This document shows positions 1 to 7,344 of a stretch of DNA of 64,000 nucleotides, in pieces. The notes beneath the pieces are model-generated. The model was not told the origin of the DNA, searched no databases, and was given only the letters and a program-made list of their open reading frames with translations. Source of the stretch: JAHCHG01 sp965214585 (GTDB lineage Bacteria; Acidobacteriota; Blastocatellia; Pyrinomonadales; Pyrinomonadaceae); assembly GCA_965214585.1 (NCBI GenBank), contig OZ243957.1, positions 3,720,001 to 3,784,000 on the forward strand. Reading direction: 5' to 3'. The translations under genes were made by a program, and so were the position numbers. How positions within the stretch are numbered: the stretch's first letter is position 1; every line of letters starts with the position of its first letter.

Positions 1-576
1 CGCCTTAAACGTAACTTGTAAATCCTTTTTGGAATCAGCCATATTCTCAAACTCTATTGGCACGGAAAAATAATATAAACTTTCTCCTCCGTCTTCTTCA
101 ATTGACTCTGAAGTTAAGAACCCAATATGAAAAGTATCTGTAGAATTGGGCGGCAAAACAAAATCTTTTGGCAAGTCGGTATTTTCCTTTCCGTCTTCTC
201 TAGCCTCTCTTAAATAAGTGTAGGTGCCGTTTTGCTTAGGCTTACCAATATCTCCGATTACACCATTCTCACCATTAGCGGTTTTCAAATTTATTTCGCT
301 GAATTTCAGTATTAAGTCTTCTTTACTATTATTTGAAACTATAATGTCAATCAATAAACCCGGACTCAGATTAGAGTTCCAATTACCTTTCAATTGGATT
401 TCGGCATTATCTAATTTGATAACGGCGGTGTCATTCTCAAATCTCTTTGATTCAGTTTGAACGCCATCAGTTTTCACAACCTCCAATTCTCCCGAAAATT
501 GATGCGGCATCGGACACGCTAAGATAAAAAAGCTAAAAGCAAATAAAAGTATCAATTTTACATAAGAAAGTTTCAT
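1..576 (-). CDS. Putative lipoprotein (second tandem copy, 3' end cut by window edge)
   Basis: The frame is open from an ATG at 576 to the window edge and would end about five codons further left, judging from its neighbour. The first 20 residues are a lipoprotein signal ending in FFILAC, with Cys21 as the likely lipid anchor. The mature protein begins CPMPHQFSGELEVVKT and is clearly paralogous to the gene at 581-1177. The first ~40 and last ~17 residues are almost the same in both, while the middle differs much more. It starts 4 bases after the stop of its paralogue, so the two are probably co-transcribed and translationally coupled behind infC. I recognise no domain, and the function is unknown. 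A secreted, membrane-anchored beta-rich protein is a guess from composition only. Confidence 0.8.
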   Translation of the reverse strand, partial: MKLSYVKLILLFAFSFFILACPMPHQFSGELEVVKTDGVQTESKRFENDTAVIKLDNAEIQLKGNWNSNLSPGLLIDIIVSNNSKEDLILKFSEINLKTANGENGVIGDIGKPKQNGTYTYLREAREDGKENTDLPKDFVLPPNSTDTFHIGFLTSESIEEDGGESLYYFSVPIEFENMADSKKDLQVTFKA

Positions 577-580
577 TTTA

Positions 581-1177
581 TTATTTGTTTTCAACCGCTT
601 TAAACGTAACTTGTAAATCCTTTTTGGAATCAGTAACATTCTCAAACTCTATTGGCAATTTTAGATAAAAAAATTTTTTGCTGTCACCTTCATTGAGTGT
701 TGCATTTGTCTTAAATACTATATCAAGTTCGTTTTCAGATTTTGGAGCTAATTTTACATCTTCCGGTATATCGGTATTTTCTTTTTCCTCCTTTCTGGCA
801 TTCCTTAACCAAGTGTCGCTTCCGTCTTTCTCCTTTTTCGTAATATCGCCGATAGAACTGATTTCACCATCAAAATCCTTTAACCTTACCTCGCTGAATT
901 TAAGTATTAAAGAATTCATACTTTTATTTGAGATTGAAATGCTGATTAATAGAGCTGGAGAATACTCGTGATTCCAATTTCCCTGAAACTTAAAAACATA
1001 ACTGTCTGAATTTATGACTGCCGTATCATTTTCAAATTTGCCCGATTCTAACTCTACATTTTCAGTTTTTACAACCTCCAATTCTCCCGAAAGAGGATGC
1101 GGCATCGGACACGCCAAAATAAAAAAGCAAAATAACAGCAAAGGAAATAAGTATATTTTTGGAAAAAAGTATTTCAT
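581..1177 (-). CDS. Putative lipoprotein (first tandem copy)
   Basis: This is a 198-residue protein with a signal peptide (MKYFFPKIYLFPLLL) and a lipobox ending ILAC. I chose the ATG at 1177, one base past the infC stop, rather than upstream in-frame starts inside infC, because only this one gives a normal type II signal peptide at the N terminus. No clear Shine-Dalgarno sequence precedes it, so it may depend on ribosomes finishing infC. The mature part is rich in Lys, Asp and Glu, with no motif I know. It is paralogous to the gene at 1-576. The usual partners after infC, rpmI and rplT, do not follow directly; these lipoproteins sit in their place. Function unknown. Confidence 0.82.
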   Translation of the reverse strand: MKYFFPKIYLFPLLLFCFFILACPMPHPLSGELEVVKTENVELESGKFENDTAVINSDSYVFKFQGNWNHEYSPALLISISISNKSMNSLILKFSEVRLKDFDGEISSIGDITKKEKDGSDTWLRNARKEEKENTDIPEDVKLAPKSENELDIVFKTNATLNEGDSKKFFYLKLPIEFENVTDSKKDLQVTFKAVENK

Positions 1178-1178
1178 T

Positions 1179-1736
1179 TTACTTGTTATCTTTTTTCGGC
1201 ACGAGAATAATGAACATTTGATAACCTTCCATTTTCGGGCGAACTTCAACATCGGCAATGTCTTCGAGGTCGTCCCTAAGTTTTGCAAGCAAATCCGCGC
1301 CGAGTTCGCGGTGCGTCATCTCGCGTCCGCGAAACGAAATCGTGGCGCGAACTTTGTCGCCATCGTCAATCCAACCGCGGGCGCGTTCCATACGGTAACC
1401 ATAATCGTGATCGTCGGTTGCGGGGCGAAATTTGATTTCTTTGACCTGCTGCGTAACCTGTTTCTTCTTTAATTCCTGCGCCTTTTTCTTTTCTTCGTAA
1501 AGAAATTTACCGTAATCAATAATCCGGCAAACGGGCGGTCTGGCTTTCGGCGCGATCTCGACCAAATCCTTGCCTTCTTCACGCGCTCTGCTCACCGCGT
1601 CGCGCGTGTCCATAACGCCGATCTGCTCGCCGTCTTCGTCCACCACGCGCACGGACGGAACTCTGATGCGCTCATTCGTGCGATGCTGCGGACCTCTCGA
1701 ACGTCTTCCGCGATTTCTGTTAAATTTTCTGGCTAT
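1179..1736 (-). CDS. infC: Translation initiation factor IF-3, AUA start codon
   Basis: IF-3 binds the 30S subunit, keeps it apart from 50S and checks the start codon and initiator tRNA. The 185-residue reading has the family layout: a basic N-terminal arm (ARKFNRNRGRRSRGPQHRTN), the N domain with RVVDEDGEQIGVM, a Lys-rich linker (EEKKKAQELKKK) and the C domain with EIKFRP, SFRGREMTH and MIILVPKK-like ends. No ATG exists upstream of the conserved region. A GTG at 1652 would delete 28 conserved residues, including most of the NERIRV segment. The reading that restores them starts at an ATA codon (1736-1734) with a GGAGG 7 bases before it. A rare start codon is the known basis of IF-3 autoregulation (AUU in E. 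coli). The gene follows thrS and precedes two lipoprotein genes. Confidence 0.95.
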   Translation of the reverse strand: MARKFNRNRGRRSRGPQHRTNERIRVPSVRVVDEDGEQIGVMDTRDAVSRAREEGKDLVEIAPKARPPVCRIIDYGKFLYEEKKKAQELKKKQVTQQVKEIKFRPATDDHDYGYRMERARGWIDDGDKVRATISFRGREMTHRELGADLLAKLRDDLEDIADVEVRPKMEGYQMFIILVPKKDNK

Positions 1737-1742
1737 TGCTGC

Positions 1743-1748
1743 ACCTCC
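1743..1748 (-). promoter_or_regulatory. Shine-Dalgarno sequence that fixes the infC start
   Basis: On the minus strand GGAGGT lies 7 bases before the ATA codon at 1736-1734. The same stretch also holds an ATG at 1750 that opens a five-codon frame (M-E-V-Q-Q-stop) whose stop overlaps the ATA start. The strong ribosome site paired with a weak start codon matches the known design of autoregulated infC genes. Confidence 0.75.
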
Positions 1749-1751
1749 ATT

Positions 1752-1812
1752 TTTTAGTCCAAAGTCCTGTGTCTAAAGTCCAAAGTCTAAAAGTCACCGA
1801 CTTTGGACTACG
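1752..1812. repeat. Short GTCCAAAGTC-type repeat tract between thrS and infC
   Basis: Several copies of AGTCCAAAGTC and its reverse complement (GACTTTGGACT) are clustered here, reaching into the last codons of thrS (the ESP-stop end). The tract can fold on itself. It separates thrS from the infC ribosome site by about 60 bases, so the two genes may still form one transcript. Confidence 0.5.
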
Positions 1813-3787
1813 GACTCTCGACTTCGTTTTCTTTAGCGCGTGTTTCTCTTAGTTTACGCGCCGTTTCAATAAATTCTTCTAAGCTCATTGCGCCGACATC
1901 GCCTTTTGTGCGTTCACGAACGGCGACTTTGTTTTCTTCAAGTTCCTTGTCGCCCAAAACGAGCATAAAAGGAATTTTCTGAAGTTGGGCTTCACGAATC
2001 TTCGCACCGATTTTATCACTTTTTAAGTTAGATTCAACGCGAAAACCCGAATTTTTCAGTTCTTTGACAATTTTTTCGGCATATTCGTTGATTCTGTCGG
2101 TTATCGGCAAAACCGTAATCTGCACGGGCGCGAGCCAAAAAGGGAACGCTCCGGCGTATTGCTCGACCAAAATTCCGAAAAACCTCTCAACCGAACCGAA
2201 TAGAGCGCGGTGAACCATTACGGGGCGATGCTTTCCGCCGTCTTCGCCCGTATATTCCAGATCGAATCTTTCCGGCAAATTAAAATCAAGCTGAATTGTT
2301 CCCAACTGCCAGATTCTGCCGATGGCATCTTCGATTTTGATGTCAATTTTCGGACCGTAAAACGCCGCTTCGCCTTCGATTCTTTCGTAATTAATGCCGA
2401 ATTCTTTCAAAGCATTTGCTAAGGCTTCTTCGGCATTTTCCCAATCTTCATCTTTGCCCAAATAACCTTTATTTTCCGCCGAGCCTCGCACTGAAAGTTC
2501 AAAAGTGATTTTATCAAAACCGTAAGTTTCAAAAACTTTGACGGCAAAATCCAGACAATCGGCAATTTCTTCGCGCACTTGATCGGGACGAATAAAGAGA
2601 TGCGCGTCGTCAACGGTAAAACCGCGCACGCGCATCATTCCGTGCAGAGTTCCCGAAAGTTCGGCGCGATAGACAGTTCCGAGTTCCGAATAGCGTTGCG
2701 GCAGATCACGATACGAACGCTGATTAGACTTGTAAATCCCGATGTGAAACGGGCAGTTCATCGGCTTTAATCGAAATTCCGTGTCTTCAATCGTCGTCGG
2801 CGAAAACATCGAATCGGCGTAATTCTGCTCGTGTCCCGAAATTTCCCACAGTTCGCGCCTTGCGATGTGCGGCGTGAATACAAAACTGTAATCGCGTTTT
2901 TTCAATTCTTCCTTGAGCAGATTTTCCATTTCCATCCGAACGATTCCGCCTTTCGGATGCCACAAAATCAAGCCCTGCCCGTATTCTTCCTGAATCGAAA
3001 ATAAATCGAGTTCTTTGCCTAATCTCCGATGATCGCGTTTTTCCGCTTCTTCGCGCTGTTTTGTCCAAGCGTCTAATTCTTCCTGCGAAAAAAATGCCGT
3101 GCCGTAAATTCTCTGCATCTGCTCGCGTTCCGCGTCGCCTTTCCAAAACGCGCCCGAAATTGCCAGCAATTTAAACGCTTTGAGTTTTCCGGTGTGCGCG
3201 ACGTGCGGACCGAGGCAAAAATCTATAAATTCCGAATCGTCAATATAATAAATGCTCGCCGAATCGTTTAAAACTTTTTCTTCGATCAATTCGCATTTAA
3301 GCGGCTCGTCGCGTTCTTTGAAAATCTCTAAAATACGCGCCTTTTCAACGTCTTCGCGGCGATAAGGTTTATTGCGCTTGGCAATTTCGCGCATTTTCTT
3401 TTCGATAACCGGCAAATCCGCTTCGGTCAGATTTCGCGGGGCAATTACGTCGTAATAAAACCCGTAACGCGGGTCTTCCATCAGCGCGGGACCAACGCCG
3501 AGTTTTGTTTTCGGAAACAAATCAAGAATTGCCGCCGCGAGCAGATGCGCCGTCGAATGCCGCAAAATCTCCAAACCGTCCGGCGTGTCGGGCATAATCG
3601 GCTCGATGCTCAAAACCTCGTCGGTTTCGGAAATCTGTTTGTCCAAATCAACTTCCGCGCCGTTTAATTTCGCGGCTATTGCCTTTTTCGCCGAGTTGCG
3701 GTCAAACGATTTCAAAGCATCAGCGACTGAAACAGGCGCAGAAATGCTCTTTTCGATTTCTCCGTATTTTAAATTTATCTCGCTCAT
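1808..3787 (-). CDS. thrS: Threonyl-tRNA synthetase
   Basis: This class II aminoacyl-tRNA synthetase charges tRNA-Thr with threonine. The 659 residues show the full order: TGS domain (about 1-62), the editing domain with HSTAH (His77 and His81), the class II core with motif 2 (YRAELSGTLHGMMRVRGF) and motif 3 (HRPVMVHRALFGSVERFFG), and a C-terminal anticodon-binding domain from about residue 560. The three zinc ligands of the active site are visible as Cys in MNCPFH, His in DDAHLF and His in VMVHRA. The ATG at 3787 is chosen over a TTG at 3811 because MSEINLK begins the TGS domain as in relatives. The length is usual for the family. infC lies downstream, the classical thrS-infC order. Confidence 0.97.
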   Translation of the reverse strand: MSEINLKYGEIEKSISAPVSVADALKSFDRNSAKKAIAAKLNGAEVDLDKQISETDEVLSIEPIMPDTPDGLEILRHSTAHLLAAAILDLFPKTKLGVGPALMEDPRYGFYYDVIAPRNLTEADLPVIEKKMREIAKRNKPYRREDVEKARILEIFKERDEPLKCELIEEKVLNDSASIYYIDDSEFIDFCLGPHVAHTGKLKAFKLLAISGAFWKGDAEREQMQRIYGTAFFSQEELDAWTKQREEAEKRDHRRLGKELDLFSIQEEYGQGLILWHPKGGIVRMEMENLLKEELKKRDYSFVFTPHIARRELWEISGHEQNYADSMFSPTTIEDTEFRLKPMNCPFHIGIYKSNQRSYRDLPQRYSELGTVYRAELSGTLHGMMRVRGFTVDDAHLFIRPDQVREEIADCLDFAVKVFETYGFDKITFELSVRGSAENKGYLGKDEDWENAEEALANALKEFGINYERIEGEAAFYGPKIDIKIEDAIGRIWQLGTIQLDFNLPERFDLEYTGEDGGKHRPVMVHRALFGSVERFFGILVEQYAGAFPFWLAPVQITVLPITDRINEYAEKIVKELKNSGFRVESNLKSDKIGAKIREAQLQKIPFMLVLGDKELEENKVAVRERTKGDVGAMSLEEFIETARKLRETRAKENEVESP

Positions 3788-4066
3788 AAAACAGTAAATG
3801 GTAAATCGCAAACGGTTAATCGTGAAGAAATCTAAGTTTCACGAAAAATTAAATATACAAAGCTGCTTTTATCAATTATTTACAATTTACCGATAACTAT
3901 TTACGAATAAATATCTACTACAAATAAAAAAGATTTGATCTGATAAAAGCGACTTTGCCCCGCGTTTGTAAATTACAAAACGCAATTGTCACGCGCCTAA
4001 GAAGCGCGTCGTAGTAGTTTTCGCTGCTGCAAAGTTCTTTGAAAGCATCTTATCAAAAATAAAAAT

Positions 4067-4141
<75 letters not shown>

Positions 4142-4351
4142 GTAAAAAACGCTAATTAAAAAAAAGCGAACTACTAAAATAACGAAGATTTTCCAGAAAT
4201 GCAAGCTATACCGCTTTAACTTTAAGGGAAATCTTGTGAAAACAGAAATAAATGATTCTCTACGCGTTCGGGTTGCAGGAAATCAGTCGGCGGATTTAAG
4301 ATATACAGCAATGAATTTGTAAAAATAATAAAACGGAACAGGGAAATTTTA

Positions 4352-5014
4352 ATGATAAAAGCATTTATATTGGATATAGACGGAACGCTGATTGATTCGG
4401 TTACGGCGCACGCGAAAACTTGGGTGAAAACATTCGAGAAATACGGCAGGAAAATCTCGCTCGAAGAAGCGGAAAAATTGATCGGAATGGGCGGCGATCA
4501 GTTTTTGCCAGATTATTTTTCAAAAAAAGAACTGGATGAAAAGCAGGACGAGATTGAAGAATATCGCAGCGAATTGTTCAAAAAAGAATTTCTGCCCGAC
4601 GTAAAATCTTTTCCGAAAGCTAAAGAGTTTATCGAAAGAATTTTGGATGACGGAAAAAAAGTCGTTCTCGCAAGTTCGGCGAAAGAAGACGAGGTGAAAA
4701 ATTATAAAAAACTTCTGAAAATAGAAGATTTGATCGAAAAGGAAACTTCAACCGACGACGCGGAAGAATCGAAGCCCGAACCGGATATTTTCCTCGCCGC
4801 GCGTAAGAAAATAAAGAATGTAAAAAAGGAAAATATTCTGATAATCGGCGACACGCCTTACGATGTGGAAGCCGCAAATAAAGCGGATTTGAAAATTATC
4901 GGCGTTTTGACCGGCGGTTGGTCTGAAAAAAAACTTGTCGAAAAAGGCTGCGTCAAAGTTTACAGAGATATTGCGGAAATTTACGAAAATTACGATGAAA
5001 TCGTGAAATTATGA
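4352..5014 (+). CDS. HAD-superfamily phosphatase (phosphoglycolate/beta-phosphoglucomutase-like)
   Basis: The 220-residue protein carries all four HAD motifs. Motif I is DIDGTLID near the N terminus, with the nucleophile Asp and the acid/base Asp two residues on. Motif II is the Ser in VLASSAKEDE, motif III the Lys in ESKPEPDIF, and motif IV is IIGDTPYDVEA. An alpha-helical cap lies between motifs I and II, as in subfamily IA. Such enzymes dephosphorylate small phosphorylated metabolites in the cytoplasm; the substrate cannot be told from sequence. The ribosome site is the purine run AACAGGGA 7-13 bases before the ATG. The gene stands alone, facing away from tRNA-Val. Confidence 0.88.
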   Translation: MIKAFILDIDGTLIDSVTAHAKTWVKTFEKYGRKISLEEAEKLIGMGGDQFLPDYFSKKELDEKQDEIEEYRSELFKKEFLPDVKSFPKAKEFIERILDDGKKVVLASSAKEDEVKNYKKLLKIEDLIEKETSTDDAEESKPEPDIFLAARKKIKNVKKENILIIGDTPYDVEAANKADLKIIGVLTGGWSEKKLVEKGCVKVYRDIAEIYENYDEIVKL

Positions 5015-5101
5015 AAAGAAATTTAACAGGGATAAAGAGGATAAGCAGGATAAAAAACAATTCTCAAATTCGCATTTCAAATCTCAAACTAAAAAAAATC
5101 C

Positions 5102-5356
5102 GGTAGTGAACTAAAAGTAATGCTCTATGAATTGCCGTCTGCTTTAGCTGACGGAAAGATTGCTGACAAGATAATCGGCTTTAGCCAAATTTCAAAAATA
5201 TATTAATCATCCTTTCTGCTTTAGCTAAAGCTGTTAAGGAATAAATTTAATTTAATAGTTCGGCTAAAGCCTGTCTTTTGCTGCAAACTAAACCGTCAGC
5301 TAAAGCAGACGGCAATTGATAAAAAAACTTGTCGGCATTACTTTTAGTTCACTACC
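5102..5356. repeat. 255-bp palindromic element with perfect 22-bp inverted ends (family P1)
   Basis: The ends 5102-5123 and 5335-5356 are perfect 22-bp inverted repeats beginning GGTAGTGAAC. Inside are further nested inverted pairs: ccgtctgctttagctgacgg near the left matches ccgtcagctaaagcagacgg near the right, and ggctttagcc and gctttagctaaagc sit towards the centre. A second copy of almost the same length lies at 48931-49183. Outside it, 5022-5050 and 5358-5392 form a weaker outer inverted repeat (cagggataaagaggat against atcttcttcatccct). No reading frame is present. It fills most of the gap between the HAD gene and the convergent esterase gene. Confidence 0.85.
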
Positions 5357-5416
5357 AAAAATCCTTGTCCATCTTCTTCATCCCTATTAAATATCTATAA
5401 AAAATTTACGCAATAT

Positions 5417-6301
5417 TTATTTTCTCAATAAAAATAAAAGCGGTTCTTCAATTTGAGTGCGCCACGATTTTTCCGTGTGATCGCCGCCGGGAAATTTTTT
5501 TGTGATCCAGTTTTTGCCGAATTTATAGTTGTTTTTCTGCATTATTTTATCGGCAGTTTTCTGGTAAGGTTCGTAATTTGCGTCTTCGCCTTTTGTGCCG
5601 TAACCGTAGTAAATTTTGTGGTCTTTTGCCGGCGGAATAAATTTTTCCAGATAATTTATAAAAACACCTTCGGCAAGCGGATAATGCGTCGAAAGCGATG
5701 CCGCGCCGCCGAAAATCTGCGGATATTCGCCGATTGCATAGAGGGACATCAATCCGCCCATACTCGAACCGATTATGAATGTATATTTGCGCCCGCTTCT
5801 GGTGCGGTAATTTCTGTCAATAAATGGTTTAAGTTCGGCTACGATAAATTTCAGATATTTGTCCGATTCGCCCGTTCGGTTATTTTCGATTTTGCCGTTT
5901 AACTCAAAAGCTCTCTGCGGCATAAATTCGATTGTCCGGCGCGGCGTGTTCCAGATTGCCACGACGATTGCCGGTTCGATCTGCTTTCTCGCCAAAAGGT
6001 CGGACAGAGTTTCGTCAATTCCCCAATCAATCTTGGACTGGGATAGTTTCGGAATAAAAAGATTCTGCCCGTCGTGCATATAAATTACCCGATACGCGGT
6101 TTTATCATCTTCAAAATAATTCGGCGGAAGCCAAACGTCAACATTTCGTTCGGGAATCAGTTTTGTCGGAAAATCCACATAACGATAAAGATTTCCGATC
6201 AGATCGTCAGCTTCAATCTTCTGCCGAGTTTGCGCCGATAAAATCTGAGAAAACCCCGAAAATAAAAGGCAAAATAGTAAAAATAAATACGCTTTTTTCA
6301 T
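5417..6301 (-). CDS. Secreted alpha/beta-hydrolase, esterase D/Fes-like
   Basis: A 294-residue protein with an N-terminal signal peptide (MKKAYLFLLFCLLFSGFSQILSAQ). The alpha/beta-hydrolase fold of the putative esterase family (PF00756 type) is shown by YMHDGQNLF near residue 74, the nucleophile elbow GSSMGG at 178-183 (Ser180) and a late GGDHTEKSW holding the catalytic His. Relatives include ferri-siderophore esterases, feruloyl esterases and acetylxylan esterases, so an ester-cleaving role outside the cytoplasm is likely. No siderophore or xylan genes are nearby to narrow this down. It is transcribed on its own toward palindromic element P1. Confidence 0.85.
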   Translation of the reverse strand: MKKAYLFLLFCLLFSGFSQILSAQTRQKIEADDLIGNLYRYVDFPTKLIPERNVDVWLPPNYFEDDKTAYRVIYMHDGQNLFIPKLSQSKIDWGIDETLSDLLARKQIEPAIVVAIWNTPRRTIEFMPQRAFELNGKIENNRTGESDKYLKFIVAELKPFIDRNYRTRSGRKYTFIIGSSMGGLMSLYAIGEYPQIFGGAASLSTHYPLAEGVFINYLEKFIPPAKDHKIYYGYGTKGEDANYEPYQKTADKIMQKNNYKFGKNWITKKFPGGDHTEKSWRTQIEEPLLFLLRK

Positions 6302-6510
6302 TAAAAATATTTACAAACCGAGTCTGAATCTGAAATTTATCTGCCGATGAAAATGTCTAATATCCGTTAAAATTAAAAATAAATTTTCCTGAAAGCATTA
6401 TAGCAAAATAAAGTTTCAACTTGGATTTTTTCAAACGCCGTAAAGTAAGATACGATAAATGCGTCGGGAAAATTTCCCGATAAAAATTCAGCACAAAAGG
6501 AAATAAAAAT

Positions 6511-7005
6511 ATGCAGAACAAATCAGAATCAAATGTTGTAAAAGGAATTGTTGCAGGCGTGATCGGCGGACTCGTCGCTTCGTTTGTAATGACGAAATAT
6601 CAAAGCCTAACGTCGGTTTTTACGGAAGATAACGATTCCGGCGGACAAGGCGAACCGGCAAACGTCAAGGCGGCAAAAGCGGTTTCGGAAAAGGTTTTCG
6701 ATCATAGTTTGAAAAAAAGCGAAAAGGACGAAGCCGGCGAAGCGATGCACTATCTGATGGGCGGAATTTCGGGCGGAATTTACGGCGCGTCGGTGGAAAT
6801 GACCGGATTGGCGAAAATGGGCGCGGGTTTGCCGTTCGGTTCGGCTGTCTGGGCGATTGCCGACGACATAGTAGTTCCTGCGCTCGGACTTTCAAAATCA
6901 CCGTCCGAATATCCGCTTTCAACCCACGCTTACGCGCTTTCGTCGCATTGGATTTACGGGCTGGTTACGGAAATCGTCAGAAAAGCCGTGAGAAAAATGT
7001 TGTAA
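6511..7005 (+). CDS. DUF1440 (YagU-like) inner membrane protein
   Basis: The 164-residue protein opens with a glycine-rich hydrophobic segment (GIVAGVIGGLVASFVM) and has further hydrophobic stretches around the MHYLMGGISGGIYGA and GLPFGSAVWAIADDIVVPALG segments. This pattern is that of DUF1440/YagU proteins, small inner-membrane proteins; E. coli YagU has been linked to acid resistance. A ribosome site AAGGAA lies 8 bases before the ATG. The gene is single and converges on the large secreted-protein gene at 7345. The family call is fairly secure, the role is not. Confidence 0.75.
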   Translation: MQNKSESNVVKGIVAGVIGGLVASFVMTKYQSLTSVFTEDNDSGGQGEPANVKAAKAVSEKVFDHSLKKSEKDEAGEAMHYLMGGISGGIYGASVEMTGLAKMGAGLPFGSAVWAIADDIVVPALGLSKSPSEYPLSTHAYALSSHWIYGLVTEIVRKAVRKML

Positions 7006-7013
7006 ATCGCCTA

Positions 7014-7186
7014 GTAATTGTATCGCAGGCTTCCAGCCGGCAGTCTTGGTGGCTTCCAGCCGCCAAATTCATCTTTTTTTTCCGAATGTTTGAGTAAATA
7101 ACGCTCGAATTGCCGGCATCTTGCCGCCAAGACTGCCGGCAAGATGCCGGCGTTACGTTTTTTCTGAGTTTCCAAACAGTTTCTAA
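7014..7186. repeat. Family A palindromic element, copy 1
   Basis: The left part gtatcgcaggcttccagccgg and the right part ccggcaagatgccggcgtta pair over long imperfect arms (tcttggtggc against gccgccaaga and so on). The element begins a few bases after the DUF1440 stop. Related copies lie at 14528-14709 (same orientation), 25149-25332 and 35751-35935 (opposite orientation). No coding potential is seen. Confidence 0.85.
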
Positions 7187-7270
7187 GCGGGCTGGACAGA
7201 ATAATAAAGGATTTTGGTTTTTGCTTACCTGCTTAATTTCCGGTATTTTTCAAAGGACGGGACACTTTTT

Positions 7271-7322
7271 AAAACAGAGAAGGAACGAAAAGATTTAAAT
7301 CTTTTCGTTCCTTCTCTGTTTT
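7271..7322. terminator. Perfect 52-bp palindrome, likely bidirectional terminator
   Basis: The left arm 7271-7296 (aaaacagagaaggaacgaaa then agattt) and the right arm 7297-7322 are exact reverse complements with no loop, and both ends run into A or T tracts. It sits between two convergent genes (stops at 7005 and 7345), where a terminator working in both directions is expected. Confidence 0.8.
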
Positions 7323-7344
7323 TGTAATTTAACGAAATTTACCT

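Noticed and set aside
3788..3811. TTG start adding eight residues to ThrRS
   Set aside because: The extra residues are not part of the TGS domain and the ATG at 3787 matches the family start.
3788..4066. Possible T-box or other threonine-responsive leader before thrS
   Set aside because: Short hairpins are present, but no T-box sequence, specifier loop or antiterminator pair could be made out.
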